Source: JBFEYJ01 sp041563315 (GTDB lineage Bacteria; Pseudomonadota; Gammaproteobacteria; Thiohalomonadales; Thiohalomonadaceae). Taken from it: a stretch of DNA of 47,074 nucleotides. The notes under the pieces are model-generated. The model was not told the origin of the DNA. It did not search any database and saw only the letters and a list, made by a program, of their open reading frames with translations. A program made the translations under genes and the position numbers. The DNA lies in NCBI GenBank assembly GCA_041563315.1, contig JBFFNE010000017.1, positions 1-47,074 of the forward strand. The letters are read 5' to 3'. This document shows, piece after piece, positions 8,607 through 16,850 of this stretch (positions within the stretch are counted from its first letter, which is position 1; every line of letters begins with the position of its first letter).

Positions 8607-9230
8607 GTGGCAAAACTGACCTTGTCATTCAAAGACAAAGTATTGAAGGTCTATTACGTCGAGCCTGGCGAGATCATGATCGGTAGTGATCCGGCCTGCC
8701 AGATTCACATCGACAGTCTTGCCCTGCGACCACGCCACGCCGCAATCACTACCGAAAACCGCAAGTCAGTTGTGCGCGACTTGGGGAGCCCTGACGGTAC
8801 TTATGTGGAGAACACCCGGCTCAACGCTCCCCACCAGCTGAAGCACGATGAAACGATACGTGTCGGCAAGCACACCCTGCTTTTTACCACTGACCCGGCC
8901 GATGAACTGGGCGATGCTCAAGCCCCCGATAGCGACACTTCGGCAACCATCACCAGGACAACAGGCAAGCAGCAAGGCTGGCTTCAATTGCTCAACGGTC
9001 CCAATGTGGGCAAGACCATCAGCATCACCCGCAACATGACGAATATCGGCAAGGCCGGGGTACAGACTGCGGTGATCGCGCGACGCGACGCGGGGTTCTT
9101 TCTCTCCCATCTGGAAGGCGAGAGACCTCCGCAGGTCGATGGGCAGCCCATCGGTGATAAAAGCTGGAAACTGGAAGACGGCAATATCATCCAGATTGGC
9201 AACATCAAAATGATGTTCACTCTGTCATAG
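8607..9230 (+). CDS. Tandem FHA-domain protein
   Basis: FHA domains bind phosphothreonine. The first (~20-92) is canonical: IMIGSDPACQIHID, then LRPRHAAIT, LGSPDGTYVENTRL and DETIRVG. The second (~112-207) is more divergent: LLNGPNVGKTISI, GFFLSHLEGERPP and DGNIIQIGNIKM. A Thr/Asp-rich linker separates them. There is no membrane segment or catalytic domain, so it is probably a cytoplasmic adaptor. The start is GTG at 8607 with GGAG 8 nt upstream. No Ser/Thr kinase, phosphatase or secretion gene lies nearby to give its partner. The family assignment is firm; the role is not known. Confidence 0.87.
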   Translation: MAKLTLSFKDKVLKVYYVEPGEIMIGSDPACQIHIDSLALRPRHAAITTENRKSVVRDLGSPDGTYVENTRLNAPHQLKHDETIRVGKHTLLFTTDPADELGDAQAPDSDTSATITRTTGKQQGWLQLLNGPNVGKTISITRNMTNIGKAGVQTAVIARRDAGFFLSHLEGERPPQVDGQPIGDKSWKLEDGNIIQIGNIKMMFTLS

Positions 9231-9318
9231 TCAGGCTGGCAAGTGCCAGAGGTTTCCCGAGTTACCGATCGAAAACGGCTCTCTCTACCTCAATCGCAGC
9301 ATTTGGCCGGATCACTAA

Positions 9319-10683
9319 TCAAAGGTGAGACAGGGCCTCATCAAGCCGATGCACGCCGATCACTTCAATCCCCTCAATAGGACGCTTGACCATATTAGCC
9401 GCCGGAACGATAGCCCGGGTAAAGCCGTGTTTGGCGGCCTCCTTCAACCGATCCTGACCGTTGGGCACCGGGCGGATCTCGCCAGCCAGACCCACCTCAC
9501 CAAAGACCACCATACGCTCGGGCAAGGGGCGATTACGCAGGCTGGAGAGTACCGACAGCAATACCGCCAGATCGGCACCAGTCTCTGTCACCCGCACGCC
9601 GCCGACCACATTCACAAAAACGTCCTGATCATGTGTGGCGATGCCGCCGTGGCGGTGTAACACCGCCAGCAGCATTGCAAGCCGGTTGTGCTCAAGACCC
9701 ACCGTGACCCGACGCGGATTGTTGAGGTGGCTCTCGTCCACCAGAGCCTGCACCTCCACCAGCAACGGGCGGCTGCCCTCCACGGTCACCATCACCACGC
9801 TGCCAGAGACCTCCTGCTCATGGCGCGAAAGAAAAATAGCTGAGGGGTTACTCACCTCTTTCAGACCCAACTCGGTCATGGCGAACACGCCCAGCTCATT
9901 CACTGCGCCGAAGCGGTTCTTAAAAGCACGAATGACCCGATAACGGCTCCCACTATCTCCCTCAAAATAAAGCACGGTATCGACCATGTGTTCGAGCACA
10001 CGCGGACCAGCCAGCTGTCCATCCTTGGTCACATGGCCAACGATGAACAACGCACTACCACTTTGTTTAGCAAAACGCACAAGCTGGGCGGCGCTCTCAC
10101 GTACCTGGGCGACCGAGCCCGGGGCTGATGTGAGCTGCTCGGTAAAAATCGTCTGAATCGAGTCGATCACCAGCACTTGCGGGCGTTCTTTGAGCGCCGT
10201 CTCGATAATCCCCTCAACCCGAGTCTCAGGCAACAGGCGCATCCTGTCCGTGGGCAGCTTCAGGCGATGAGCGCGCAGACTGATCTGCTGCGGTGATTCC
10301 TCGCCGCTAACATAGAGAGTGGTGTAACGCTGCCCAAGTGCGGCCAGAGTCTGCAGCAACAGGGTCGATTTTCCGATCCCCGGATCACCCCCAATGAGTA
10401 CGACAGAACCTCCCACCATGCCGCCACCGAGAACCCGGTCGAATTCGCCAATTCCGGTGGGGACACGCGCCACATCGTCTGGCGCCACCGCAGAGAGTTC
10501 CTGCACCTGCACTGTGCCGGCACTGCCCGCATAACCGGCAAACCGCCCAGCACGTGGAGAAGCACTCTGCTGTACGAACTCCACCATGGTATTCCAGGCT
10601 TCACAGTCTGGGCATTGCCCGGCCCACTTGCTTGCCTGGGCACCACATGCGGAGCAGTGGTAATTGATTTTTGCTTTGGCCAA
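9319..10683 (-). CDS. radA: DNA repair protein RadA
   Basis: RadA is a RecA-related helicase that drives branch migration during recombination. The protein has an N-terminal zinc finger (Cys10, 13, 24, 27), a RecA-like ATPase with Walker A GGDPGIGKST (98-107), the RadA signature KNRFG (255-259) and a C-terminal Lon-like domain. I chose the TTG at 10683 (454 residues): it gives MAKAKINYHCSACG, aligned with other RadA proteins, and GGAGAG lies 8 nt before it. An ATG 13 codons upstream adds a leader that the family lacks. It follows the small lipoprotein gene and a palindromic repeat. Confidence 0.97.
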   Translation of the reverse strand: MAKAKINYHCSACGAQASKWAGQCPDCEAWNTMVEFVQQSASPRAGRFAGYAGSAGTVQVQELSAVAPDDVARVPTGIGEFDRVLGGGMVGGSVVLIGGDPGIGKSTLLLQTLAALGQRYTTLYVSGEESPQQISLRAHRLKLPTDRMRLLPETRVEGIIETALKERPQVLVIDSIQTIFTEQLTSAPGSVAQVRESAAQLVRFAKQSGSALFIVGHVTKDGQLAGPRVLEHMVDTVLYFEGDSGSRYRVIRAFKNRFGAVNELGVFAMTELGLKEVSNPSAIFLSRHEQEVSGSVVMVTVEGSRPLLVEVQALVDESHLNNPRRVTVGLEHNRLAMLLAVLHRHGGIATHDQDVFVNVVGGVRVTETGADLAVLLSVLSSLRNRPLPERMVVFGEVGLAGEIRPVPNGQDRLKEAAKHGFTRAIVPAANMVKRPIEGIEVIGVHRLDEALSHL

Positions 10684-10746
10684 AGGTGGTATCTCTCCAG
10701 AAAAAAGCACTGATGAACGCATTGGAAAAGCTTACCATGAATAAAA

Positions 10747-10862
10747 CAGGGACGAGAGGTGGAGGGAAAAGGGTCGAGGGAATGAATGTGCTACGCGCAC
10801 AGATATAAACTGAACGAAGCGAGCACCTGCCCTCGGCTATTCTCCCTCGCCTCTCGTCCCTG
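10747..10862. repeat. 116-bp MITE-like palindromic element
   Basis: The ends are a perfect 13-bp inverted repeat, CAGGGACGAGAGG at 10747-10759 and its complement at 10850-10862. Pairing continues imperfectly inward for about 18 bp (GGAGGGAAAAGGGTCGAGGG against GAGGGAGAATAGCCGAGGG on the other arm). The centre carries another hairpin, GTGCTACGCGCAC. It codes for nothing recognisable and fills most of the gap between radA and the lipoprotein gene. A non-autonomous transposable element or a stable mRNA-end structure are both possible. Confidence 0.6.
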
Positions 10863-10864
10863 CA

Positions 10865-11095
10865 TTACATCAGATGGTGGTCCTCGCGCTCATCATCATC
10901 TGCATCGGGAAAATGCTCTTCTTCCCAGCTCTCCTCGGCGCCACGTCGATTAAGGAGCCACATCACAAAGATCACCAGCAGAGCTGGTATCAAAACCAAA
11001 ATGCCAATCCGCAGTCTCGTCTGTTCAAAGGAACAGGCCGTGAGCAAAGGCAAGAGGAACAACAGTAAGGCGGCAAGTGGCAGTCGACTTCGCAT
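10865..11095 (-). CDS. Small putative lipoprotein with one membrane segment
   Basis: The 76-residue product starts MRSRLPLAALLLFLLPLLTAC, a lipoprotein signal with lipobox LTAC (Cys21). After SFEQTRLR comes a second hydrophobic stretch (IGILVLIPALLVIFVMWLL, ~31-49) and then a very acidic tail (EESWEEEHFPDADDDERED). The order of charges suggests inner-membrane anchoring with the acidic tail on one face. I do not recognise the family. Its ATG lies 3 nt after the Nudix gene stop, which supports a real gene in the alr-nudix operon. Confidence 0.65.
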   Translation of the reverse strand: MRSRLPLAALLLFLLPLLTACSFEQTRLRIGILVLIPALLVIFVMWLLNRRGAEESWEEEHFPDADDDEREDHHLM

Positions 11096-11098
11096 ATG

Positions 11099-11527
11099 TT
11101 ATTGTCCCTTCATACCAAGATGCTCTGGATAGAGTGTCGCCAACAGTTCTCTGGTGGTGGGATTGAGCGTGAGGTATTCCAGTTCTTCAAAGGCGACCCA
11201 GCGTGCCTCGGCCGCATCATCACCGGCACAAGGCTTACCGTGGATATACTCGCCGATAAAATCGAGCACCACATAATGATAACGCAGTATGCCGTCCGCA
11301 TCGCGTTCAATGAATTCAAAGTGGTAAGCCAACTTGGCAGCACGGATGACGATGCCGGTCTCTTCCAGGACCTCTCGCTCCACCGCGGCCTGCAGTGACT
11401 CCCCCGGCTCGACTTTCCCCCCCGGAATCGCCCACTGGTTCTTGTTCGGCGCTTTACCGCGAAGGACAAGAAGAATTTTATTCTGCTGGCAAACGACAGC
11501 ACCAACGCCAAGCTGTGGCCAGCGCAC
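11099..11527 (-). CDS. Nudix hydrolase
   Basis: The 142-residue protein has a complete Nudix box from GGKVEPGESL through AVEREVLEETGI, matching GX5EX7REUXEEXGU, so it should hydrolyse a nucleoside diphosphate linked to another group using Mg2+. The substrate is not evident; similarity to small ADP-ribose or NADH-type Nudix enzymes is general. The GTG start at 11527 shares its G with the TAG stop of alr, indicating translational coupling. The frame is open farther upstream inside alr, but that part is arginine-rich antisense-like sequence and is excluded. Confidence 0.88.
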   Translation of the reverse strand: MRWPQLGVGAVVCQQNKILLVLRGKAPNKNQWAIPGGKVEPGESLQAAVEREVLEETGIVIRAAKLAYHFEFIERDADGILRYHYVVLDFIGEYIHGKPCAGDDAAEARWVAFEELEYLTLNPTTRELLATLYPEHLGMKGQ

Positions 11528-12600
11528 TACGTCTTTTCCACCACCGCGACCCGCTGGGTTACGCCGCAGAGCAGTTCGTAAGGGATGGTGCCGGCAACCA
11601 CGGCAACGTCTTCTACCGGCAAGCCGTCCCCCCACAACACCACAGGATCGCCAATATGCGCTTGAGGCTGAGCACGAAGGTCGACGCAGATCATATCCAT
11701 GGAGACACGCCCGATAAGCGGGACTCGCCGGCCGTTGACCAGCACCGGTGTGCCATTGACCGCATGGCGCGGATAACCGTCGCCATAACCCACAGCCACC
11801 ACACCCACCGGCATCGTCTCAGGACAGACCCAGGCGCCGCCATAACCGACCTTATCGCCCTTATGTAGCAGATTGACGGCAATCAGTTCAGAGCTGAGCG
11901 TCATCACCGGTTGCAAATCATGCTCTGCAGCATGACCTCCGACAAAAGGTGATACGCCATACAGCATGATACCTGGACGTACCCAGTCAGCATGCGTCTC
12001 AGGCCAGCCCAGGATACCGGCCGAGTTGGCAATAGCCCTCTCGCCCGGCAGGCCTTCGGTGGCCCGCGCAAATTGGTGTAACTGCTGCCCGGTTGCGGGG
12101 TGATCCAGCTCGTCGGCGCAGGCCAGATGAGTCATCTGCCCCATCGGCTGCAGAGCGGGATGGGACTCCAATCGATGCCAGAGAGAAGGTGCACTCTCCG
12201 GGGAAACTCCCAGGCGGTGCATACCTGTGTCGATTTTCAGCCAGACGCGAATCGGTGTGCGGAACGTGGCACGCTCCAGCACGGTTATTTGTTGCTCATG
12301 GTGCAGCAACACGTCAAGTTGATGCTGTTCAATGAGCGCGAGCTCGTCGGCGTGGAAGAAACCTTCCAGCAAAGTGATGGGGGCGGTAATGCCGGCGGCA
12401 CGCAATTGCAGCGCCTCGTCGAGACAGGCGACACCAAAACTATCGCTATCATTCAGTGCCTGGGCTACCCGAACCAGGCCATGGCCATAGCCATTGGCCT
12501 TGATTGCTGCCATCACCCGGCAACCTGGGGCCGCCTGATGGACACGCTGCAGGTTATGGCGCAGGGCGGTCAGGTTGATACTGACCTGAGTTCTTCGCAT
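11527..12600 (-). CDS. alr: Alanine racemase
   Basis: Alr is a PLP enzyme that converts L-alanine to D-alanine for peptidoglycan. The 357-residue protein carries the PLP lysine in AAIKANGYGHGL (Lys34) and the opposite catalytic tyrosine in VGYGGAW (Tyr253). IDTGMHRLG and the C-terminal IGRVSMDMICVDL are also typical. The length is normal. Its ATG overlaps the dnaB stop (TAATG), and its own stop overlaps the Nudix start, so dnaB-alr-nudix form one unit, as dnaB-alr does in E. coli. Confidence 0.97.
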   Translation of the reverse strand: MRRTQVSINLTALRHNLQRVHQAAPGCRVMAAIKANGYGHGLVRVAQALNDSDSFGVACLDEALQLRAAGITAPITLLEGFFHADELALIEQHQLDVLLHHEQQITVLERATFRTPIRVWLKIDTGMHRLGVSPESAPSLWHRLESHPALQPMGQMTHLACADELDHPATGQQLHQFARATEGLPGERAIANSAGILGWPETHADWVRPGIMLYGVSPFVGGHAAEHDLQPVMTLSSELIAVNLLHKGDKVGYGGAWVCPETMPVGVVAVGYGDGYPRHAVNGTPVLVNGRRVPLIGRVSMDMICVDLRAQPQAHIGDPVVLWGDGLPVEDVAVVAGTIPYELLCGVTQRVAVVEKT

Positions 12601-14000
12601 TACTCGAAGTCCCCGTCACCATAATGGTTGTGGGCCAGGTTCTCGAAACGGGTAAACTGACCGAGAAAGGCCAAGCGAGTCATGCCAATAGGGCCATTGC
12701 GTTGTTTGCGGATCAGGATCTCCGCCGTCCCCTTGGCATTGCTGTCCTCGTTATAGACCTCGTCACGATAGATGAAGATGATGACGTCAGCGTCCTGCTC
12801 GATAGCGCCAGATTCACGCAGATCAGACATGACCGGACGCTTATCGGGCCTCTGCTCAAGGCTGCGATTGAGCTGCGACAGAGCAATCACCGGCACATTC
12901 AACTCTTTGGCCAATCCCTTGAGGGAACGGGAGATCTCGGATATCTCGGTGGCGCGGTTTTCCTTAGAGGCACCAGGTGAGCCCTGCATCAGCTGCAGGT
13001 AATCGATCACGATGAGACCAAGCCCATGCTCACGGGCGAGTCGACGTGCGCGAGAACGTAATTCGGTAGGGGTCAGACCTGGTGTATCGTCGATATAGAT
13101 GGGGGCCTCGGAGAGGATACCGACAGCCGAAGTCAGGCGCGGCCAGTCCTCGTCGTTGAGCTTGCCGGTACGTACCCGGTGCTGATCGATACGGCCGAGT
13201 GAGGACATCATGCGCATTGCCAGCTGTTCGCCTGGCATCTCCATGGAAAAAACCGCCACTGGCACTTGCCCCTTGATCGCGGCATTCTCTGCGATGTTCA
13301 TGGCAAAGGTGGTCTTACCCATGGAAGGACGACCTGCAATGATAACGAGGTCGGAACGTTGCAGACCGGAGGTCTTGTCGTCGAAATCGTCAAAACCGGT
13401 GGGAACACCGGTGATCGCATTGTCCTGGGTGAAGAGATAATCGATGCGCTCGACCGCCTGGGTCAGCAGCTCCTTCATCCCGGCGAAGCCCTTGTTGTTG
13501 CGTGCCCCTTGATCAGCGATCTCGAATACGCGCCGCTCGGCCTCATCCAGCAGTTCACCGATCTTACGCCCTTCCGGGTGATAGGCTGAATCGGCAATGG
13601 CATTGGCCACCTGGATGAGCTGACGCAACACCGAGCGTTCACGAACAATACTGGCGTAGGACTTGATATTGGCAGCACTGGGCGTGTTGGTCACCAGTGT
13701 GCCCATGTAATTGATCCCGCCGACGTTTTCCAGCTCGCCTTTCTTGTCGAGCCATTCGGCCAAGGTCACTACATCAAAGGGACTACCCTCTTCAGCCAGG
13801 TATTTGATGGCACTGAAGATCAGGCGGTGATCTCGACGGTAGAAATCGCCTTCCAGGACAATGTCGCCGACCTTGTCCCAGGCGCCATTATCGAGCATCA
13901 GCCCACCCAGTACGGACTGCTCCGCTTCAACGGAGTGTGGCGGTACCTTGAGTGCCTCGGTAGCCTCGTCGCGATTCAGGGGAATAAGGTTATCCTGCAT
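12600..14000 (-). CDS. dnaB: Replicative DNA helicase DnaB
   Basis: DnaB is the hexameric 5'-3' helicase of the replication fork; it interacts with DnaG and is loaded by DnaC or similar factors. The 466-residue protein has the N-terminal DnaG-interaction domain (PPHSVEAEQSVLGGLMLDN, ~20-38) and the RecA-like motor with Walker A GRPSMGKTT (~223-231). Further motifs are VIDYLQLM, SQLNRSLEQRPDKRPVMSDL and IYRDEVYN. No intein interrupts it. It is first in dnaB-alr-nudix. Confidence 0.98.
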   Translation of the reverse strand: MQDNLIPLNRDEATEALKVPPHSVEAEQSVLGGLMLDNGAWDKVGDIVLEGDFYRRDHRLIFSAIKYLAEEGSPFDVVTLAEWLDKKGELENVGGINYMGTLVTNTPSAANIKSYASIVRERSVLRQLIQVANAIADSAYHPEGRKIGELLDEAERRVFEIADQGARNNKGFAGMKELLTQAVERIDYLFTQDNAITGVPTGFDDFDDKTSGLQRSDLVIIAGRPSMGKTTFAMNIAENAAIKGQVPVAVFSMEMPGEQLAMRMMSSLGRIDQHRVRTGKLNDEDWPRLTSAVGILSEAPIYIDDTPGLTPTELRSRARRLAREHGLGLIVIDYLQLMQGSPGASKENRATEISEISRSLKGLAKELNVPVIALSQLNRSLEQRPDKRPVMSDLRESGAIEQDADVIIFIYRDEVYNEDSNAKGTAEILIRKQRNGPIGMTRLAFLGQFTRFENLAHNHYGDGDFE

Positions 14001-14336
14001 GGTGCTCCATTCTTCGTTCTGGCAGAAACGTCACTAAACCGAATGGTAACAAATCACCACGTAGCACACGAAGAAAATGACTCCACCACAGAAACATGGC
14101 GAGAAAGGAATTTGGGAATGATGCAGCCTTATGGCTGGATGTGACGGCCAGCACGCTAACCCCATCCCTATGCATTATCGTGAGAACAGTGCTTTTATGG
14201 TGCGCTGAACAGTTACCTGAAAGTTTCAGATGATGAACACAATCAGGTTATATCATGCCGCGAGGAGGCAACCTGTGAAAGGGCACATAAAAACATGCCG
14301 CACCACCGAATTCACGGTGGTGCGACTCACCGGTTG
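14001..14336. other. Intergenic region between rplI and dnaB
   Basis: This 336-bp spacer holds the rplI terminator at its rplI end (separate entry) and must include the dnaB promoter. Apart from that hairpin I see no conserved motif, repeat or credible reading frame; short open stretches here lack ribosome-binding sites and family resemblance. Confidence 0.4.
14287..14324 (-). terminator. Rho-independent terminator after rplI
   Basis: On the minus strand a perfect 10-bp stem, CGCACCACCG-TGAATT-CGGTGGTGCG, is followed by GCATGTTTTTATG. It begins about 12 nt after the rplI stop and closes the rpsF-priB-rpsR-DUF2232-rplI operon. Confidence 0.85.
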
Positions 14337-14786
14337 TTACTCGGCAACGACCAGAACGGTAATGTTCTGTACAACGTCGGTGTACAGCTGAACCATCAGA
14401 TCGAACTCGCCGATCTGGCGAAGTGCACCTTCCGGCATTTTTACTTCGCTCTTGGCAACTTCAACACCGGCAGCTGTAACGGCATCCGCCACATCGGAAG
14501 CGGTCACAGAACCAAACAGTTTGCCCTCTTCACCGGCACGGGCAACAATCGTTACAACACCCAGTCCAGCCAGTTTTTCGGCACGCCCTTGGGCAGCAGC
14601 AAGCTGCTCGTCTGCCTTGGCTTCCAGCTCGGCACGACGATCTTCAAACCTGGCTACATTCTCTTTGGTAGCCATTACCGCTTTCCCCTTGGGGATCAGG
14701 TAATTGCGGCCATAGCCGGATTTCACCTTGACCTGGTCACCCAGGCCACCAAGGTTACGCACCTTTTCCAACAGAATAACATCCAT
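14337..14786 (-). CDS. rplI: 50S ribosomal protein L9
   Basis: L9 is an elongated large-subunit protein, two domains joined by a long helix, that reaches between neighbouring ribosomes. The 149-residue product is full length. It starts MDVILLEKVRNLGGLGDQV and has the N-domain GYGRNYLIPKGKAVMAT, the Lys/Glu/Ala-rich connecting helix (~48-75) and the C-domain GSVTASDVADAVTAAGVEV. It is last in the rpsF operon, 60 nt after the DUF2232 gene, and is followed by a strong terminator. Confidence 0.98.
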   Translation of the reverse strand: MDVILLEKVRNLGGLGDQVKVKSGYGRNYLIPKGKAVMATKENVARFEDRRAELEAKADEQLAAAQGRAEKLAGLGVVTIVARAGEEGKLFGSVTASDVADAVTAAGVEVAKSEVKMPEGALRQIGEFDLMVQLYTDVVQNITVLVVAE

Positions 14787-14845
14787 CTTACCTACCTCGA
14801 GTTAGCATCATCTATTTATTACCCGCAGAACAAACTGACGGGGAC

Positions 14846-15772
14846 TCAAGAATCATCAGCCCCGCCCTTCGGGCTGAAAAACCTTCGAACATCAAACCAG
14901 TTGTCCACTACTCCGGCAAACGCCAGAAGAAGTGCCATGGGGCCGGTCACAAACAGCAGCGCATAGGTTCCAACGATCCAGCCTGCATGAGCCTTGCGTT
15001 GTTTCACCAGTGCATGCACGACGGACAATCCCTGGAGCAAAAAAGGCAGAAAAACCACCACTGGCAGATTGTGTATCATAAAGCCGTTACCACTGAAGCC
15101 GGCCGCCACTAACAGCAGCAACAGCAACATGGACGCCCCCTTACCCAATCGCAGCTCACGGAATTCGTCGCCGAATCCCCCCGGATTATAGAGCATCGCC
15201 TGCCACCATCGACCGATGAACAGGCTGATGATCAAACTCAGGCTCAGGAGCATAGCGCTGGTGCCGGTCATAATCAGCGCCAGCTCGCCAATACCTGCCT
15301 GAATCTGCTCGTGCTCAGCCTGAGGCAACTCCTCCAGCGCCGGCGCCATCGCACGACTCATGGTCTGCTGCCACCAAGCAACCGGCTCTTCAGTCCCCAG
15401 ACTGAAACCCAGTACGACCATGACGCCAAAGAGAGCAGCAAGCATCACACTCCTTCCAGGCATCATGGTGCGACGCAAGCTTTGTGCTGTTGCCCATACC
15501 GGCAACCAGAGCGCCGCCGTAAACAGCATGCCCAGCGCTGTACCCCCCATTATTGGCGATACAAGCTGTTGCATCGTGCCAACAGCAATCATGGAAAGCA
15601 CGATTACCGTGAGACCATGCTGCCACCCCAGTCGCAGAGTCACCAGAGCAATGACGGCCCCACTGAGATAGCCCAGAGGCATGAACAGCTGCGCGAGCAG
15701 TGCTCCAACTACCGCTACCAGGACCGCCTGCCAGCGGCCTCGAAGCACAAAGGCCGCAATAACTCTACTCAT
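14846..15772 (-). CDS. DUF2232 multi-pass membrane protein
   Basis: The 308-residue protein has about eight hydrophobic segments, including WQAVLVAVVGALLAQLFMPL, MLFTAALWLPVWATAQSL, LIMTGTSAMLLSLSLIISLF and FVTGPMALLLAFAGVVDNWF. It matches DUF2232 (YybS-like) integral membrane proteins, often found between rpsR and rplI in gammaproteobacteria. The function is unknown; a resemblance to small-molecule (vitamin-type) transport subunits has been noted for the family but is not shown here. It lies 27 nt after rpsR and is clearly in the ribosomal operon. Confidence 0.82.
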   Translation of the reverse strand: MSRVIAAFVLRGRWQAVLVAVVGALLAQLFMPLGYLSGAVIALVTLRLGWQHGLTVIVLSMIAVGTMQQLVSPIMGGTALGMLFTAALWLPVWATAQSLRRTMMPGRSVMLAALFGVMVVLGFSLGTEEPVAWWQQTMSRAMAPALEELPQAEHEQIQAGIGELALIMTGTSAMLLSLSLIISLFIGRWWQAMLYNPGGFGDEFRELRLGKGASMLLLLLLVAAGFSGNGFMIHNLPVVVFLPFLLQGLSVVHALVKQRKAHAGWIVGTYALLFVTGPMALLLAFAGVVDNWFDVRRFFSPKGGADDS

Positions 15773-15799
15773 GGCTGCAGCAGGCTTTAGTATTCCCGA

Positions 15800-16024
15800 T
15801 TAATGGGAATCGCTGTACGGCAACAAGGCCAAGTAACGAGCACGCTTGATAGCGGTCGCCAGTTGACGCTGGTACCTGGCTTTGGTCCCGGTGATGCGGC
15901 TAGGCACGATCTTGCCGGACTCGGTCACATAGTTTTTCAGGGTTGCGAGATCCTTGTAGTCGATCTCCTTCACACCTTCCGCGGTAAAACGGCAGAACTT
16001 CTTACGACGAAAATAACGGGCCAT
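15800..16024 (-). CDS. rpsR: 30S ribosomal protein S18
   Basis: S18 forms a heterodimer with S6 on the platform of the small subunit. The 74-residue product starts MARYFRRKKFCRFTAEGVKE and contains the conserved IVPSRITGTKARYQRQLATA and IKRARYLALLPYSDSH. It lies 37 nt after priB in the usual rpsF-priB-rpsR order. A cysteine in RRKKFCRF is kept, as in many S18 proteins of the zinc-independent type. Confidence 0.98.
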   Translation of the reverse strand: MARYFRRKKFCRFTAEGVKEIDYKDLATLKNYVTESGKIVPSRITGTKARYQRQLATAIKRARYLALLPYSDSH

Positions 16025-16061
16025 TACGGTCTCCTAATTAATCTAGTCTGGCGGGCAGAAA

Positions 16062-16364
16062 TCAGAGTCTTTCAATCTGCTCCGCATGGAGGATAAGCCG
16101 GTTCTCACCTTGCCGGTTATTAGCACGTGCCAAAAAACCGGTAACCCTTATCCTCTCTCCTGTCTCCAGCTGTTGCACTGTCCGCTGCAGTTCATTTCCG
16201 CTGGCAATAACGCCGATATTACATAATACCTGGCGCGTCATTCCCGCTTCACTCTGCTCCGACTGGTGCTTCAGCGTAAAGCGTGCGATGGCAATTCCGG
16301 CGGGGCTAAAGCGGGTCTCGGGTTGATTTCCCACGACACCGGCCATGACCAGACGATTTTCCAC
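16062..16364 (-). CDS. priB: Primosomal replication protein N (PriB)
   Basis: PriB is a small single-strand-binding OB-fold protein that helps PriA restart stalled forks. The 100-residue product starts MENRLVMAGVVGNQPETRFS and has IAIARFTLKHQSEQ, TRQVLCNIGVIASGNELQ and ERIRVTGFLARANNR, typical SSB/PriB strands. Length and place between rpsF and rpsR are as in E. coli. Confidence 0.93.
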   Translation of the reverse strand: MENRLVMAGVVGNQPETRFSPAGIAIARFTLKHQSEQSEAGMTRQVLCNIGVIASGNELQRTVQQLETGERIRVTGFLARANNRQGENRLILHAEQIERL

Positions 16365-16376
16365 CGCGACTCACAA

Positions 16377-16844
16377 TTACTCGGCAGAGGCCTCTTTGGT
16401 CTCTTCACCCTCTTCGGCAGAGGCCTCTTTGGTCTCTTCACCCTCTTCGGCAGGGGCTTCGCCTTTGTCTGCGGCGGCCTTTTCACCCTCTTCCGCAGGT
16501 TCACCGGCCTCATCACGGCGCTCGTCCTTGCTTTTGATCAGCGGAGAGGCCTCAGTAACGGCTTCCTTGGTGGTCAGGATGAGGTTGCGAATAACCGCGT
16601 CGTTGAAACGGAAGGCGGACTCGATTTCCTTCATCGCCTCAATCGGACACTCGACGTTCATCAGAACATAGTGTGCCTTGTGCACCTTGTTAATCGGGTA
16701 AGCCAGCTGGCGACGGCCCCAGTCTTCCAGACGATGAATGGTGCCGCCCTGGGATTCGATGGTCGAGCGGTAACGCTCAATCATGGCAGGGACTTGTTCG
16801 CTCTGATCAGGATGGACCAGAAACACGACTTCATAGTGCTTCAT
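16377..16844 (-). CDS. rpsF: 30S ribosomal protein S6 with acidic repeat tail
   Basis: S6 binds S18 and the central domain of 16S rRNA. The core (residues 1-~100: MKHYEVVFLVHPDQSEQVPA, then GGTIHRLEDWGRRQLAYPI, KAHYVLMNVECPIEAM) is standard. The C-terminus is extended to 155 residues by a glutamate/alanine/lysine-rich tail with two exact copies of the 11-residue unit EEGEETKEASA plus a degenerate copy. In some relatives the S6 tail is the target of glutamate ligation by RimK. The ATG at 16844 has GGAG 6 nt upstream; a TTG one codon earlier is not preferred. It is first in the operon and has an RNA leader element. Confidence 0.97.
   Translation of the reverse strand: MKHYEVVFLVHPDQSEQVPAMIERYRSTIESQGGTIHRLEDWGRRQLAYPINKVHKAHYVLMNVECPIEAMKEIESAFRFNDAVIRNLILTTKEAVTEASPLIKSKDERRDEAGEPAEEGEKAAADKGEAPAEEGEETKEASAEEGEETKEASAE
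16381..16446. repeat. Two exact 33-bp tandem repeats in the rpsF 3' end
   Basis: Positions 16381-16413 and 16414-16446 are identical (unit begins TCGGCAGAGGCCTC on the plus strand), and a third, degenerate unit follows. Each unit encodes 11 acidic residues in frame, so copy number can vary without a frameshift. Confidence 0.9.
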
Positions 16845-16850
16845 CAAAAG

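Noticed and set aside
14295..14966. A 223-codon plus-strand open frame across rplI and the DUF2232 gene
   Set aside because: It is antisense to two well-supported genes and includes the terminator hairpin as coding sequence, which is implausible.
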